Of a stretch of 64,000 bases of DNA, positions 32,892-45,560 are shown in pieces (position 1 is the stretch's first letter; each line of letters opens with the position of its first letter). Source of the stretch: Pachyseris speciosa (lineage: Eukaryota; Cnidaria; Anthozoa; Scleractinia; Pachyseridae). The notes beneath the pieces are model-generated. The model saw only the letters and a program-made list of their open reading frames with translations, had not been told where the DNA came from and ran no database searches. The stretch is from positions 803,501 to 867,500 of the forward strand of contig JAEMWC010000154.1 in NCBI GenBank assembly GCA_016490735.1, written 5' to 3'. The translations under genes were made by a program, and so were the position numbers.

Positions 32892-33338
32892 CCCGGGGGG
32901 GGAGGGGTACTCCCATAAAGTCCGGATGGGTGTGTGCCGCGAAGGGTCTTAAACCCTTACCCTATTTAAGGAACAATCCAACGAAAATTGATACCCTATT
33001 TAAGGCCCAAATCCGAAAAATAACACCCTATGCAAGGGAAGAACAAAAACTCAAAATAGCTTGAACAGGTCAACTCAAAAACACAATCTTTTTAAAATCG
33101 CTTTGGCAATACTTTAACTTTGACAGATCATTCGTTTTCCGCTTAACTGGGTGTTTACACCCTGCTATTTTTTCTGATACAAATTTAGGCACCCTATCTA
33201 AGGATCACACCGGGACACTATGCCAACATAGCCGAAAAGGATACCCTATTTAAGGATCGAGAACCTCCAAAAACCATACCCTATTCCGCGGCACGTACCT
33301 ATATAGCCCATATAGGGGAGTACCCCCCCCCCCCCGGG
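32892..33338. mobile_element. hAT-like MITE with CCCGGGGG ends and 8-bp target duplication
   Basis: Inverted ends CCCGGGGGGGGGAGGGGTAC and GTACCCCC...CCCGGG are flanked by CTTGCAAA on both sides (32884-32891 and 33339-33346). The interior has alternating 'accctatttaagg' blocks in both orientations and no coding frame. Confidence 0.9.
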
Positions 33339-35319
33339 CTTGCAAACCAGTGAAGTCCTCGATAATTCGAAGACAAGCTAGTCGTGATCGACTGCTTGTG
33401 GTCATAAAACTGTCATCTGTCTCCCAACAACTACCAGTTCAGATAATAAAGTAAAGTGCAACAAGCCACAAAGGGAAAGATACAGTTACTGTTCAGTTTT
33501 ATGGCCATGCACTAATACACTGGATATATAACGAATGAGTATTACGTCTTTTACAAAAATGCTTCATACACGACGTTCGAGTAAGGAAATCAGTCCGAGT
33601 TCACCTGAACTGAAATATCTCGTCTTCGACATCTGATGGTTTCTGGTGCGGTGGTTCCTCTCAAGAATGAGTTTCTATTAACTGCGTGTGATAAAACTAG
33701 TGGTTCTTGGAATGTTCCAATAATGTTTCGACCAACATGCCGGAGAATTTCCGGTACTCTGTTCTTGAATATCTAATGTAATTTCCGGCGCATTTACCCC
33801 CAACCAGAACGATATAAGTAAACAATTCACTCGGAAGCCTCCGGTCGCGAGGAAACGTAGTTGGTCTGTGATAAGATCCATCCAATTTCAGTTGCTCGTG
33901 AAAATGGCAAAATTTTCGGAATTGAAGATAATCGGCCTGTAAAGAGTCAGTTGTTATGTTCAGTTTGATTTAAAAAAATTTTTTTTTGTTAATTTTCTTT
34001 GAAATCTCTACTTGTAGCATGCCCTTTCATGTTTTAGGTGTTGTTTCTTCAAATTCAAATTTAAGCGTGACAGGGATAAAGGCGTCAGATTTTTCTTTGA
34101 TATCTACATTTAATAGTACGAACTTACGTACTGCTGCTTAGTTGTTTCTCAGCATGTTGCAAAGTGGAGCTTTATCCCGCAAGTGGGTGGTCTTCACTGC
34201 TCACGACCGAGTCAAACCCGACCACCTGCTTGCAGCCTGAGTGAAGCATAAAATCAAATTTGTTCGTAAGTTGTTAATTCTCAGCAAATTCGGTTCTCGA
34301 AGTTATCACATTCAAACGTACGATTGTTTAAAAGTGCATTAATTTGTGCTTGGAGAATGGGACAGTCATATTTTCTAGTGAGGTAAATATTTTCTAATAT
34401 TTCATTAGTTTCTTTGTTAGTCATTTAAGAATAAAACTTTTCGGCAACCGTTTCGACTTATTGAGACACTAATTGGTACCTTTTTATTATTAACCACTTT
34501 GATATAATTGTAGACTATTCAAACAGAGCGCAATTGTATCATATTTAAATTGAGAAAATAATTTCACCTAGGGCCGACTTGTCCCATCTTCGGAGTCTGA
34601 GGTAAGATAAAAGAGCATTCATAAGAAATTTTTAGAGACAGCGAGGTCAGAATTATTTGGTGCCACTTAGAGTCGACCAAAATATATATTTGCAGCGATT
34701 GTCCTCACACTGAATGAAAACGGTGAAGCATGGCCGGTGAAACGGAAAGATCCACGAAAGATTATTAATTCTTTTTGGCTGTGCATGGAAATGGACATCA
34801 AGTTAATCGTAAATTAAACTAATAGGCCATTAGTTTTAAATTCTTCTTTATCGTTTTTCCTTTTCTTAGAGAAATCGTTTGACGTTCTCGTCTCGGGTAC
34901 TGGCGAAGATCAGTTTTTAGTTGAACACGGCAAATACTGTTTGTGTAGGGTTGAATATAAAATACCGCAAAATTCCCGCGACGACGGCCCTTGAAACTAG
35001 AAGCTACATCGTTTCATTGGCCTAAAATTAAGGAAGAAACATTGCCGGTCACTGGGAAACTGTCACAGAGAACGTCAATAACCGTAAGTAACCGAAAGAG
35101 ACTCAAATCGACACAAGGTTTGATCTAGCATACCGAAAGAACTTCATGGGGATTTACGAATATAATTCGCTTTTTTATGAAGCAAGTAATTTATATTGCA
35201 GACTGTTAGTAAATTTGTGATATTAAGTCAGTAATATAAGTACTGCTTTATTTATTAATTTCAGTTTGGAGAAACGTAGGTTAAATGCAGTTAGTTTCAG
35301 CTACTGTAGCTAGCCTTTT
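33339..35319. other. no gene recognised
   Basis: Mostly unique-looking AT-rich DNA without a long open frame or a repeat I can name. Confidence 0.5.
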
Positions 35320-35560
35320 CACAGAATTGAAAGTGTTAAAAACAAAAGGTAGTGAAGTGCCAAAAAGTAGTTTGAAAGACAAACCATACGTTTCGGGCTT
35401 AGCCCTTCATCAGTGGTGTGAAAACGATTTAAAGTTGCGCACGACAACAACCAATGCGTGAGGAGAGACAACGGTTGATTTTTAAAAAAGCACACGCAAT
35501 AATTTGTACGCGCGCGTGTAAGTCTCAAAGGAAAGAAAAGTTAATGTTCAGGCCGCGTGT
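35320..35560 (-). repeat. candidate Penelope-type terminal repeat carrying a hammerhead motif
   Basis: The stretch surrounds the hammerhead-like core at 35389-35413 and contains no coding. Penelope-like elements are known to carry such ribozymes in their terminal repeats. The assignment depends on that motif alone, since RT coding is not seen nearby. Confidence 0.4.
35389..35413 (-). ncRNA. hammerhead ribozyme-like motif
   Basis: On the minus strand the sequence is CTGATGA, A, GGGC-TAA-GCCC, GAAAC. Stem II forms four perfect G-C pairs over a 3-base loop, between the invariant CUGAUGA and GAAA core segments. The flanks (CCA before, GTATGG after) could form a short helix. It is much better preserved than the motif at 5627-5653. 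Confidence 0.65.
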
Positions 35561-37449
35561 TCGGGTAGTTCCCATCTTGAAGATAAATCGCATTTCCGGT
35601 GGATGTTATTACCGGAGCAAAGCTTGATACCACGAATCTCAGCGTCAGACAAAGCGTATTAGTGCCACGCAGTATTTTTGAACTTTTGTTCATCGTTTAT
35701 CTACGTTTTCACAGAATTGTTTACATGCAGCCAAGAAATGGAATGAACTATCAAATGACATTAGAATAAAAGTAGGCACCAATGAAATAGTAAACAGAAT
35801 TTAAATTTCGGGGATTAGTAAATTTGTAACATTAGCTTTTTAATAGTATTTTGACTGCGGCGGTAATATTGTAATAACAGTTTTGAATAGTTTCAATCAG
35901 TATTTAATTTGTGATTTTATCTGATGAATTGTGTTATTAGCGTTGTTTAAGTGTTAGGTTTTCATTAGTTATTAGGTGGAATACCTGTAAACTAGCTCTC
36001 AGGCTAAGTGTATATCCACGTTAAATAAAGCATTCATTCATGCATTGTTGTTCACATTCGCTCGTTGCAAATTTGTAACAAATCCATAAAAAATGTTACT
36101 AAGCTTCCCCCAGTGCGTTTTGTGAGCATTTTTCAACAAAGAACTTTAAATTTATTCGGATTTTCTCAGAAATCGGTCGAGATGCAAGGTCGCGTAGGCA
36201 GCATGGGTCGTTTATTTTTCGATTCAATGGTTTTGAACAAATGCCTCCGGGATAAAGCTAATTAATATACGTAATTACGTCTGACCAGGCTTCTTTCTTG
36301 TTTCGGACGGCTCTACATGTGTTAGCTGACGTTCTTGGATATTTAAGTCTTTATTTTCACTGATACGAATTTATACATAAGGCCACCATGTTTAGAGTAC
36401 CATGAGTGCTTGCCCTTCAGATTCTTGATCTGTTCTTTCATCTCTTGCTCAACCTACTCCAGGCGTTAAGATAGTGGGGAGGTCGTCTCTTCTCGTTTTT
36501 TCCTGCGGCCTCAACATTTTTCGTCAAGAATCCGGTTTTAATTTTGCTGCTGAAATCTATCTGAAAGCGTGCCCAAATATTCTTGCTGGAGGACGCCAGT
36601 GAGTCAACGAACGCCGGATTTCTCTCAAGGCTTTTCTTGGCGTCGACTGAGTCCACGGTATTGTGCGCTCAGGTCAGTTCGTGACTTAAATTTTGAGCAA
36701 CACCAAGGTTGTCTCCTAATTCCAAAGCACAGTCAGTCATGCAGCAAAAGTTGGGTCAGAAGATTTAATATAATTAGGTATCTCAGCCCTTGGTAAGCAA
36801 CCAATAGTTCGAATGTATGAACACTTACATTATTTAATGACGTTGCTAAATTTGGAGCATGGAAATGGAAATCGATTTCCACATGTCCATAGCCTTTTTC
36901 ACACCTAACAAGTACAGAAGCCTTTCATAGACATTGGATACTTGCTTCATCTAATGCGCTATCTTGATCGACAACAATCAACTTTTCAATGAAAAGTGCT
37001 GGTGATTATGTTTAATTTTGGTGGGTCATAATATATTTGTATTTGTTTTCTAACCCCCACAGGCCTTCAGCGTCCTTTTTCTTCTGCGTAATGGCTTCTC
37101 TTCCGAGGACATCCTTCGTTATGTTCGTAGCAACGCTGTGTGTTACAAGTTCAGGAGGCTTTTTTCCTGGTATGTTCCATGTATTTAGTTCGTTTTCATA
37201 ACACTTTTTAAATTCCTTATATTTTTTTTCACAAAAGGACACAAAGAATCATATTGAACTTTCACAACGGCACTTTTTATTATAGCCGGCAAAGTTTCCT
37301 TGTGGCGATAAAAATGATGTTAACCCGGTACCGGTGACTTTATCCGTTCTATAGACACAGCGACAGTGGGGCAAAGCTCTTAGTCTTTCATGAATGATAC
37401 CAGCTTCTGCGTTTTTTTTTTTCACTAACCAGTGTGGTTGACTGTGTTA
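35561..37449. other. no confirmed gene
   Basis: No gene is firmly supported. A minus-strand open stretch at 37012-37242 has a Cx9C pair (CEKKYKEFKKC) and is discussed under findings. Near 36460-36480 a single 'ccaggcgttaagatagt' resembles the TIR of the 57.8-kb MITE. Confidence 0.45.
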
Positions 37450-37763
37450 AGCCCGGGCCAAACGGACTCGCAAGTTGTCGCAAGTACTCGAAAGTCGAAA
37501 AAGAAAAAAAAGGGAGAAAAACATTTCAATGGCTACTAGGTTGCTATAACATCGCACGGATGTCACTCAACTTGTGTTGACTTGAGTTGGGTGGCTAAAC
37601 GGTGAAAAGCTTGTGTCGACTTGGGTGAAAATTTGATCTCGACCAAAATGGTCCCAAGTCCTCGCAAGTCAACGCAAGTGCACGCAAGCCCTGGCCAAAC
37701 GGACTCTCAAGTAGACCCAAGTTTTCAACTTACGTCTACGTGCGAGTCCGTTTGGACTGGACT
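37450..37763. mobile_element. Harbinger-type MITE with TTA target duplication
   Basis: The inverted ends share CCAAACGGACTCGC, and TTA flanks both sides (37447-37449 and 37764-37766). The interior is built of short 'cgcaagt' and 'cttgagtt' repeats. A portion (atgtcactcaacttg...gtggctaaacggtga) recurs at about 25010-25055. Confidence 0.75.
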
Positions 37764-38000
37764 TTACGCCCCACTATGTTTTCAAGTGATGCGTTGTTGC
37801 CATGGTCTCCGCTTGACTTGAGGCACACCGAAGTAGTCAAGCCTGAGGGATGAAATTTTACACTGTTTTTGAATAGGATTCTCTCTAGTTGAAGGGGAGC
37901 ACATAAACTTCCGGTAACTCTTTTACCTCTTCAAAAAAGGTGGAAGATTGTGTTAAGAAAAGTTGAGTTATGTCTTTAGAGGAGAAAGAGGAAGAGGAGG

Positions 38001-38019
38001 AGGGGGGGGGGGGGGGGGA
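38001..38019. repeat. poly-G run in a GGA-rich tract
   Basis: A G run within GAGGAGG repeats (37980-38040), upstream of the Tudor-like exons. Confidence 0.85.
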
Positions 38020-38997
38020 CGAAGAGGAGGAGGAGGGTCAATTGAGGTGAAGGAGGCGGAAAAGAAATGGATAAGAATACACTGGACCCCTTATCGCGAC
38101 AGCTGTTGGACATGAGTTCACATTTTCTCGGCGCAAACTTAGCTGTTTATCAGGCGTATCGAGTGCAATAGCACTGATCAAGAGCAATAGTTATGAGCTT
38201 TAGAGCTCTAACATAAACATAATAGTTATTCTAGCTGAAAGCACAGTATTCATGCAACTAAGGGCTGTGGTGTGAAGCTTTAAACGGTTTAGCACGCTGC
38301 GGTCCACCGGTCTCCAGGAAATGTTCCAACTGCTTTTGGCTTGACAAAAGCGAAATTTGCCCTGTTTTTGAACCCTGTTTTTGGTCACTTTCGTTAAAGA
38401 CATGACCAGAGGCATTCAAGAGATGTTTTGACTGCATTAAGTGTATAGCCATCTGCATTTAGCGAAAAAATGTATCTCTGAGAAAAGCCGTGATTTTGTG
38501 AGAAAAGAACAGTTGAAAAGCTTGCGTCCTGACGCAACTTTTGCGAGCATGAATGGCTTTGCTCTGGAGCACTGTAGCTCGTGATGAAATCTAATCAGCC
38601 ATTCCTTCTGATTTTATCCAAAATGTACAGTGCTAAGAGCCTTCGGTATTACCTTACGTTTATGAATTCCCTTCACGCTAATGGGAAACCCATTAAAAAC
38701 TGATGTTAATTTACTCCCTGCACTACCATTCGCCGATATACGTTCATGTGAAACTTCTTTTTTTAAGTTGCGCAAGGACAACTCTTCAGTTGGAGTTTTT
38801 GCGCTGGCTAATGCGATCAAACCGCTTTAAATTATTGGTTGTGTAGAAGTGAAAGTCGATTTAGTAGGTGATTTGTCCTGTACGTGTGCTCCGGAAAATT
38901 GTGACCAGCATTTAAAACGGGCATCTTTAACAGAGGATTCACTGAGATTTGAGAATTGCCTTAGAATTAGGCTAACATCAATTGTTTAATTCTTCAG

Positions 38998-39348
38998 TTG
39001 GCAGCCACGTCCTGGCGAGGACACCAGGCAGCATCTTTCTCCATGGAATGGTGACTGCAGAAACAGGAAGCTCGTTAGAAGTCAAACTGGACAGCGGTGA
39101 TCAAATCGAGCACAGCCTAGAGGACGTAACTGCCATTGTACGTGACTCAGCCCCATCCTGGGTAACTTTAGGGGATCAAGTGGTTGCAGTGGCGAATAAG
39201 AGTAAAGAATATCTCATTGGTTTCGTGACAAAAGACTTCTGTTGGGGTGAAGATGAACTGTACGAAATCACTTTCGACAACAGTGAAAGAAGGAACTGCA
39301 CCCTGGAGGAGTTACGGAAACTTCCATTTTTCTATTCACCTCGTCAAG
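38998..39348 (+). CDS. Tudor/DUF4537-like module exon 1
   Basis: An internal exon of 351 bp runs between acceptor 'tttaattcttcag' and donor 'cgtcaag/gtattg', both phase 1. It encodes about 117 residues with two barrel-like units: VGSHVLARTPGSIFLHGMV with VKLDSGDQIEHSLEDVTAIV, then VTLGDQVVAVANKSKEYLIG with YEITFDNSERRNCTLEEL. The pattern of a V-L/V-A-R/N start, a G-x-V strand and a closing D-G/N-S-E turn is typical of Tudor/SH3-like barrels and of the DUF4537 region in VWA3- and C11orf16-type proteins. I cannot say which gene it is. Flanking exons outside these two are not identified. Confidence 0.65.
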
Positions 39349-39617
39349 GTATTGTTTCGATTTTCTGAACAAGTGCCTCTGTCTTTATCTACACTGAATA
39401 AATGATCAACAGCAAAGCAAATTACCAGTTTAAAGAACATGTGAAAAAGCGCACTCTGTGAGATTTCGTTTCCATACGTTGCCTTGGCCAAGTGGAACGA
39501 GATGCTTTGAAAGGAAACAGGGTCTTTTTAATTACTTCTTTCATGGGCAAGTTATTGTTCATTAGTTTTTCGCGGACTAAGTGGTCAAATTTCATCACAT
39601 CTCTTTTCTTATTTTAG

Positions 39618-39692
39618 TGGGTGCTCGTGTCTTTGCGCGCTGGAAGGACAACCTTTACTACCGTGGATATGTGAAAGGAAAAGTTTACCTTG
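39618..39692 (+). CDS. Tudor/DUF4537-like module exon 2
   Basis: A 75-bp exon runs between acceptor 'ttcttattttag' and donor 'taccttg/gtaaaa', again phase 1 at both ends. It reads VGARVFARWKDNLYYRGYV, clearly parallel to the start of the previous exon (VGSHVLARTPGSIFLHGMV), which supports joining them in one gene. The next exon is not recognised; the open frame that follows does not resemble the module. Confidence 0.6.
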
Positions 39693-42457
39693 GTAAAACC
39701 CTTATCTAGAGGTTCAACTGGACCATTCAGGTTCCGTTTCACATCAAGCAAGCGACGAAAGAGCCGTTGTGTTGGATATAATTCCTTTGTAGACTCACGT
39801 GCACGCTACACAGCGTGTGATTGGCTATTTTCCTGGTCGCACAGCCTATACCTGTCTGGATGGGTCGTAAGAAGAAACACAGACTGTTTTAAGGCAGCTT
39901 ATCGTGTTATTTTTGATATGGGCGAGCAACGAGATCAAAACTTCTACGAGGTTCGACTTCTGCCACCTTACGTACAGTTGTTCTAATTCCTAATCCTTTC
40001 TATGAAACATGTCTACAGGTTACCATAGTAATCTTGCGCAACGTAGCAAATCTAGGACGAGTTTAGTGTGAGTCTATTGCACAAGTTTGATTGTAGAAAA
40101 AAAATTTCTTGACTGCTTTAGGACTTCTCGGCTTTCATTGAATGCAACAAATAGCAGAAGGTGGTCAGGTACATGACATTTTGGGCGCTTTCCAATCAGC
40201 CAAAAGTTTTCGAAAATTTAGGAATACGTGTTGAGTGCACCCTCTTCGATAGAATTTCCGGAATTATCGAAATTTTCGTGTTCCATTCGCAGTAGACTCG
40301 GTTTTAGTCTCCCTACAAGGAGAATGAGCTCACGTGGAAAAGCGGAAAAGCCAATATGTCAATGCACGTAACCTCGAATTCTGGGACGTCGTCAGACGCC
40401 TTCCGTTCGACCACCGAAAATTCTAAAAATTTGTACCGGTGATTTTTGTTGAATGGAAAGCGCCCTTTGCATAGACGGGACATGAAAACGAAAGAGAAAA
40501 TGTATTGTGTAGGACGGAATAGCTATATGCAAAATCAACATACGGAAGTTAGATAAAAAAAAAAAGAACTTTTGAGAACAGTATTCGTACAGATAAATTT
40601 TATATTGGCTTAACTGAGTAAAGAGGCTTGATGTTGATTTTGTTTGGTTTGGAGACTGTAATAGATTGGGTAGCGATCAGAAATAAAGAAAAAGATATTT
40701 AAGATACTTTAGTGGTGACAGTCACCTACAATGACACCGTCAAGGTGAATCTCCGCCTTACGCTCCTCTGTAACTATAGCCTAGTGACTATGACATCCTT
40801 GCTATACATACTTGTGGCCAGCACTGTCGTGTACGGAATTTTCCTTTCAAAGCCATCAATCTGACAAATAGCTAATTCTCTAGAAAAAAAAACCTATCCA
40901 AAAAAAAATCTCACCGAGATTTTCCTCTTTATCTAAAATAAAAACGAGCTGTGTGGAATCAACAAGACACCAAGCAACAATAAAGTGTAAAAAGATAAAG
41001 AGAAGAATTGGCCGGGTCAACCCTATGTTTGCCGGTGTAATCGGAGTCTTGTACCCAGTATGGTTTTGGCGAATCAGTATGGAGCAAGCTACGTATTAGA
41101 TCTTCCAAAAGTCTTTCGTCTATATACATTCAGTGTCTGGGCCAACGCACTTGAGTTCACAGACTTCTCAAAGAAAAGCGAGGGAAACAAAAACTATTGA
41201 ACAAACCATCTTGTAAGCAAAATAAAATCGTTTTATTTTACATGAACTGTATTGTTGCCAGAGTGACATTTTCCTTGTAATCGCTCTACCCTCTATAAGC
41301 TCACTTTTCCTCCAATCGTCAAGCACAGCCACAAATTAAAGAAAATGTATTCTAAAACTCCAGTACTCCAATACTCGCAAGTATATGTTGAAATGTATGT
41401 AGAGGGTCTGGATGGAGATTACTGACAACTGACAAACGGCTTATTAAATGACAACTGACAAACAGCTTAAAATTTTACTGGCAACTAATAATTGGGCCAC
41501 TGGTTAACTGACACCTTACAACATGCTTGGGTGGCCCAACCATTCATTGGAACATTTGAAAACTATTACAGTCTTTTCGGTTATTGTTTATGTGTTTGTA
41601 CACAAAATCAGAAGATAACCAGCAGATTGACTTAAATTTCCTATGCAATTACTCGAAGGCTATTAGGATATTAAAATAATTATTTACCATTGGACTGTGA
41701 CAAGTACAACGCATAATTTCAATTGACATCAATTGATTTTACAGTGGCCTTTATAGCAGCCACGTGCCCAAAGAAAATATTTGATTGTCTGCTCACGGAG
41801 AAATAGATCGTTTCGATTATGTTAACGCCGGGTGCTGTTTGAGCGACACCGAAGTCGCATTCTTATCAACTGAAACTGAATGAGCCATGCGAAAAATATT
41901 GTCCTGTCAGACAAAGAACTATTCGAAGTGAAACCACCAAAGCAAAGCCGGGACTGTGTCAGTACCACTATCAGTTTATGTCAAAAACCAAAAATGCACA
42001 GAAGTTTAATTTTAGACTAACCAAGAGAGAGATTTAAGTCGTACTGAAAGGGCTAACGAGAAGGTGGAAGTTCAAGATCTAATAGAAGTCCTTGCGTGGA
42101 CAGTTGTTCAGTGGCTATGGTAGATGGTGACGGTCGACCACCACAACTACAAAATGATTATAAGATACAGCTGAAGCCTATCTTTCCGATAATGAGAACG
42201 AGGCCATTACTGCGTGATAGGACAAAATTCCACCTTCACCAGATCAGGACGAAAAAATAATAACAAAAATAAAAACGTGCTGCGCGAACTCTACGCTGTG
42301 CTTCTTTAGTTATTATATCGGGTACAAAAAGCTGAAAGTTATTACTCAATTATTAACATCCAGTTAGCTGACAACTGACAAACTGCCAAAATTTTAACTG
42401 ACATTTGAACCCCCTCCCCCTCCGCCCCCACCGGCTCCGCCATCCAGACCGTCTTAT
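39693..42457. other. no gene recognised
   Basis: This should contain the continuation of the Tudor-like gene if it is intact, but I find no exon I can support. 'tgacaactgacaaac' recurs at 41427, 41449 and 42369, and 'gtctggatgg' (41408) is inverted at about 42440, so part may be a decayed repeat. Confidence 0.4.
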
Positions 42458-42939
42458 CTAGAACACCAAACCAAAATTCCTTATTTTTCTTCTTCTCACT
42501 TTTCGGCCTTCATATGTTGTGACTTCTTCCTGCAGCTTGTCAATTTCACGTTGAAGTTCGCGACTTTCTCTAGCCAGCTTGCTAAGGTCCTGCGCGATTT
42601 CCAGTAAACCAAGTCTTTGGAGAGTAATCACTGCCCTGCTAACCGGGAGGCTCTTTGTTTTATGTGGACAACTTCGACGACTTCTCTGACGACCGCGACC
42701 GGAACTTCTTTGGCAACAATGATGACAAAGCTGATGCGATTGCGCCTGCGAGTAATGGGGGTTGGGGTAATAGTGGTGTTCAATATCGATCGAAAAACTT
42801 TCATTCGTCAAGGTGGTTGAATTTGACGGCGCTGACCCTCGAAGAGACGAACTGTTGTCTTGTTTGTCGACATTCTTCACATCCGGGGTCGACTGACAAT
42901 CTGAGTTTTGCATGATCGGCTTCTTTTTCACGAAGTCTC
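42458..42939 (-). CDS. possible terminal exon of a coiled-coil protein (unrecognised)
   Basis: The minus strand is open for about 160 codons from a plausible acceptor (ctacatacag/gagac, exon edge 42939, phase 1) to a stop at 42458. No ATG opens it, which favours an internal start by splicing. The N-terminal part is Ser/Thr- and His/Arg-rich and probably disordered. The last 50 residues form a likely coiled coil (GLLEIAQDLSKLARESRELQ, then REIDKLQEEV) followed by a basic tail (RKVRRRK). No family is recognised. Regular heptads and length argue for a real exon, but no partner exon is identified to the right. Confidence 0.4.
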
Positions 42940-43242
42940 CTGTATGTAGGCATCAGCCCTTAATTAAAATAAATGTGGTTATGACCCACTGAACTCCAAA
43001 AATGAATTACGAAAGGGCGAGAAACGGTTTGGGGTTGAGAATGCATTCTCAACCCCAAACCTCTTCTCGGGCAGAAGAGGCCCAGCACTAAACTGAGTTC
43101 GTCTTGAGCCTGCTGTGACAGAAAAATAACACAGTCATAAATGATTTTTCTCCCAGAATTATACAATTTTTGCGTGTTTTGCATAAATCAAATTGTGTTG
43201 AAAGGAAAATTGAGGAAAGGAGGACTTTTTCAATAGATGATC

Positions 43243-43727
43243 CCACGGTTATTGGCGCCATATTCACTGAGCGGGGGGTGGGGGGGCAAACACGGCTAAA
43301 TTTTAACCGCTGTAACACCGATACAAAGAGGCGGATTTCCGCAGCGAAAATGTCTTTCAAAAGACATTTGTACTGACGTTATTTTCACGAAGGATAAAGA
43401 ACAGATTCAGTTTACAACGACCGTAAACGAATTTTTAAGATTTCATACAAACCTCTCTAATCAAAATTATGCAAATTACCGCGAATTTAGATGCCACATG
43501 AGAAGATTTATATTTCTCATTTACGAACGTCTTACCTTCGTTAATGGCCTTATTTTCTGTCGAATTAACGATATCCATGAAACCGTTAAAAGAAGTGGCA
43601 AATGTTGGAAATCCGCCTCTTTGTAGCGGTGTTACCAGCGGTTCAAAGTCGATCAAAATCCCATACATTTACTGTAATTTTAGCCGTGTTTGCCACCCCA
43701 GTTCTAATATGGCGCCAATAACCGTGG
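43243..43727. mobile_element. MITE with long inverted repeats ('CCACGGTTATTGGCGCC')
   Basis: The ends CCACGGTTATTGGCGCCATA and its reverse complement extend inward through 'gcaaacacggctaaa' and 'gaggcggatttcc', giving arms of roughly 100-140 bases. The left arm includes a G-rich tract. A partial copy is at 334-606. Confidence 0.85.
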
Positions 43728-45001
43728 AACCGTCTATTCCTGGAAGATACTTGAAATGCCCTAAACTGAATTTAAAGTAAATGCTTTAGGTATTTGGTTT
43801 TCAGATGACCCAGAAGCAGCCGAAGCCTTAAATTATCACGAGAAACCGAACAATGTTCTGAACATCTGGAAATACCGTAGACTTAAGAGTTAAGTAGCCT
43901 CTCATCTAGTATATGTGCTATCATCTTTATTATTCGCAAATGAGGGAGTCATCAAAGAAGTTAACAAACCTTTCTACTCTTTCCTTTGGTGCAATAAAAA
44001 GGAGACAGAATCAAATGCGATATAATAGGCTAAGTTAGCAACAGAACAGGAACGTCATTTGAGGACGCGAGAGCGCGCGGAAAGGACTGAACACGACTCC
44101 CGGTGCTCAATTTGCTGGTCTGCCATTGGTCAAGTCGGTTTTCAGATCTGCGCGCGACGTTGTCAAGAAGTCCCCGTTGTCTTCGCTAAATCAGCCTAAT
44201 GGCACTCCGCTACACTCCGACGGGGGCCTAAAAATGGTAGATATACAACCTTTCAACAAGTCTTCAAATTAAAGTTTTGTGGATCTAAAATTTTTTGGAT
44301 ACTGGAAATCAGGACAAGTGCGGGCCAAAGAGAAAAAAATGCGTCCAAAATGCAGTTTCTCAATTTTAAACAATCGGCCCATTGTCTACTTCGACTGGTT
44401 CCACAAAGGCGTTTAAAACGTCATAGACCTTCAATGAATTCCACGCTATACACAGCCTTAGACCTTGCCCATTAAAATAATATGGATTTTTGTCTGCTCT
44501 TTAACTCTCTCTAACTCCTCATGAACAGTCCAGTATATGAAAGCTTCTCGTCTGCAAAGTCGTTAGGTCACCTTTTCTGGTCCTGTCCTGATGTTTCCTC
44601 TTTCTGGAGCTCCCTAAACGTACGACTGAGAACCTGTAATAATAGTACTCCCGAACAATCCACACGGAACGTGACTCGGTAATACTTGACCTGGTGCCAG
44701 ATTCTTCGAAGAACCGACAACAAATTAATGCAAAAAGGAGACTCAGTGATCCACCCTTAAGCTTAAGATTGAAGGTTTCCTTAGACTTTCGAGTTATTGA
44801 CTCAGTCCAAAGCAAGCTCTGCTCCTCCCAAAAATGGAACCTTCTTATTAAGATGTTTGAAAAAGCTTATGCTTGTTATTACCCGGGCTGCGCGCGTCTC
44901 GCGCGGCGCCCGGGTCATAAACTACCGACGGTTCTTCTTTTTCGTCGTCGAGTATCATCCACAAATGGCACTTCCGGCGTTTCTGCGCAAGCGCTAACTA
45001 T
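43728..45001. other. no gene recognised
   Basis: No supported gene. Bases 44800-44875 match the 3' part of the tandem repeat unit at 46.3-47.1 kb (caaaaatggaaccttcttat). A short GC-rich palindrome lies near 44881-44914. Confidence 0.5.
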
Positions 45002-45560
45002 TTTTAACAACAGTGATGCGTGTTGTCACGTATGGGAAAATGTCGATTCATCTTGTGGCTTTTGAAGTCTGAACAAACAATATGTTAAGAGAAGTGTCTA
45101 TGCGAATGTTTGGAAGTTCAACGGCGAGAAGAAAGTTTTTAACATGAGTAAACTTAACGGCAGATGGACTGCCGTGTTTCCCCGTGTCTGCCTCAGTAGA
45201 CAGCGAGTAGTCTCTAATTTTGGCGACGGATTGTGGGGGCACGTGCGCGCGCGAAGTTGCGAGGAGACGCGACGCGAGGGGAACGCCAAAAATTAGAGAC
45301 TACAGACAAAGGGAGTTTGACCTTTCACGGCCGAGTGATTCGAGTGTAAATCTCATATCAACAGCAAGAATGATGCCTGTTGTCACGTATCGGAAAACGT
45401 CGATTCACCTTGTGTCTTTGAAGTCTGAACAACTAATATGTTAAGACAAGTGTCTATACGAATGTTTGCAAGTTCAACAGCGAGAAGAAAGCTTTTAACA
45501 TGACCAAAATTTAACTCCAGATGGACTGCCGTGTTCCCGTATCCGCTCCGCTCCAGATGT
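45002..45560. repeat. ~190-bp direct duplication with a MITE between
   Basis: Bases 45010-45190 recur at about 45366-45545, sharing 'tgttgtcacgtat', 'gaagtctgaacaa', 'aatatgttaaga' and 'agatggactgccgtgtt'. The spacing is about 356 bases. Confidence 0.8.
45206..45303. mobile_element. fold-back MITE 'GTAGTCTCTAATTTT'
   Basis: The inverted ends GTAGTCTCTAATTTTGGCG and CGCCAAAAATTAGAGACTAC surround a GC-rich centre (gcacgtgcgcgcgcgaag). The 98-bp unit sits inside the duplicated block. Confidence 0.75.

Noticed and set aside
38614..38820. 68-codon minus-strand frame with a Ser/Lys-rich sequence
   Set aside because: No recognisable domain, no splice or start context that supports it.
42617..42915. 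Two plus-strand open frames opposite the coiled-coil exon
   Set aside because: They mirror the minus-strand frame and have no family features.
44881..44914. GC-rich palindrome as a possible regulatory site
   Set aside because: It looks like a small fold-back repeat and no gene is adjacent.
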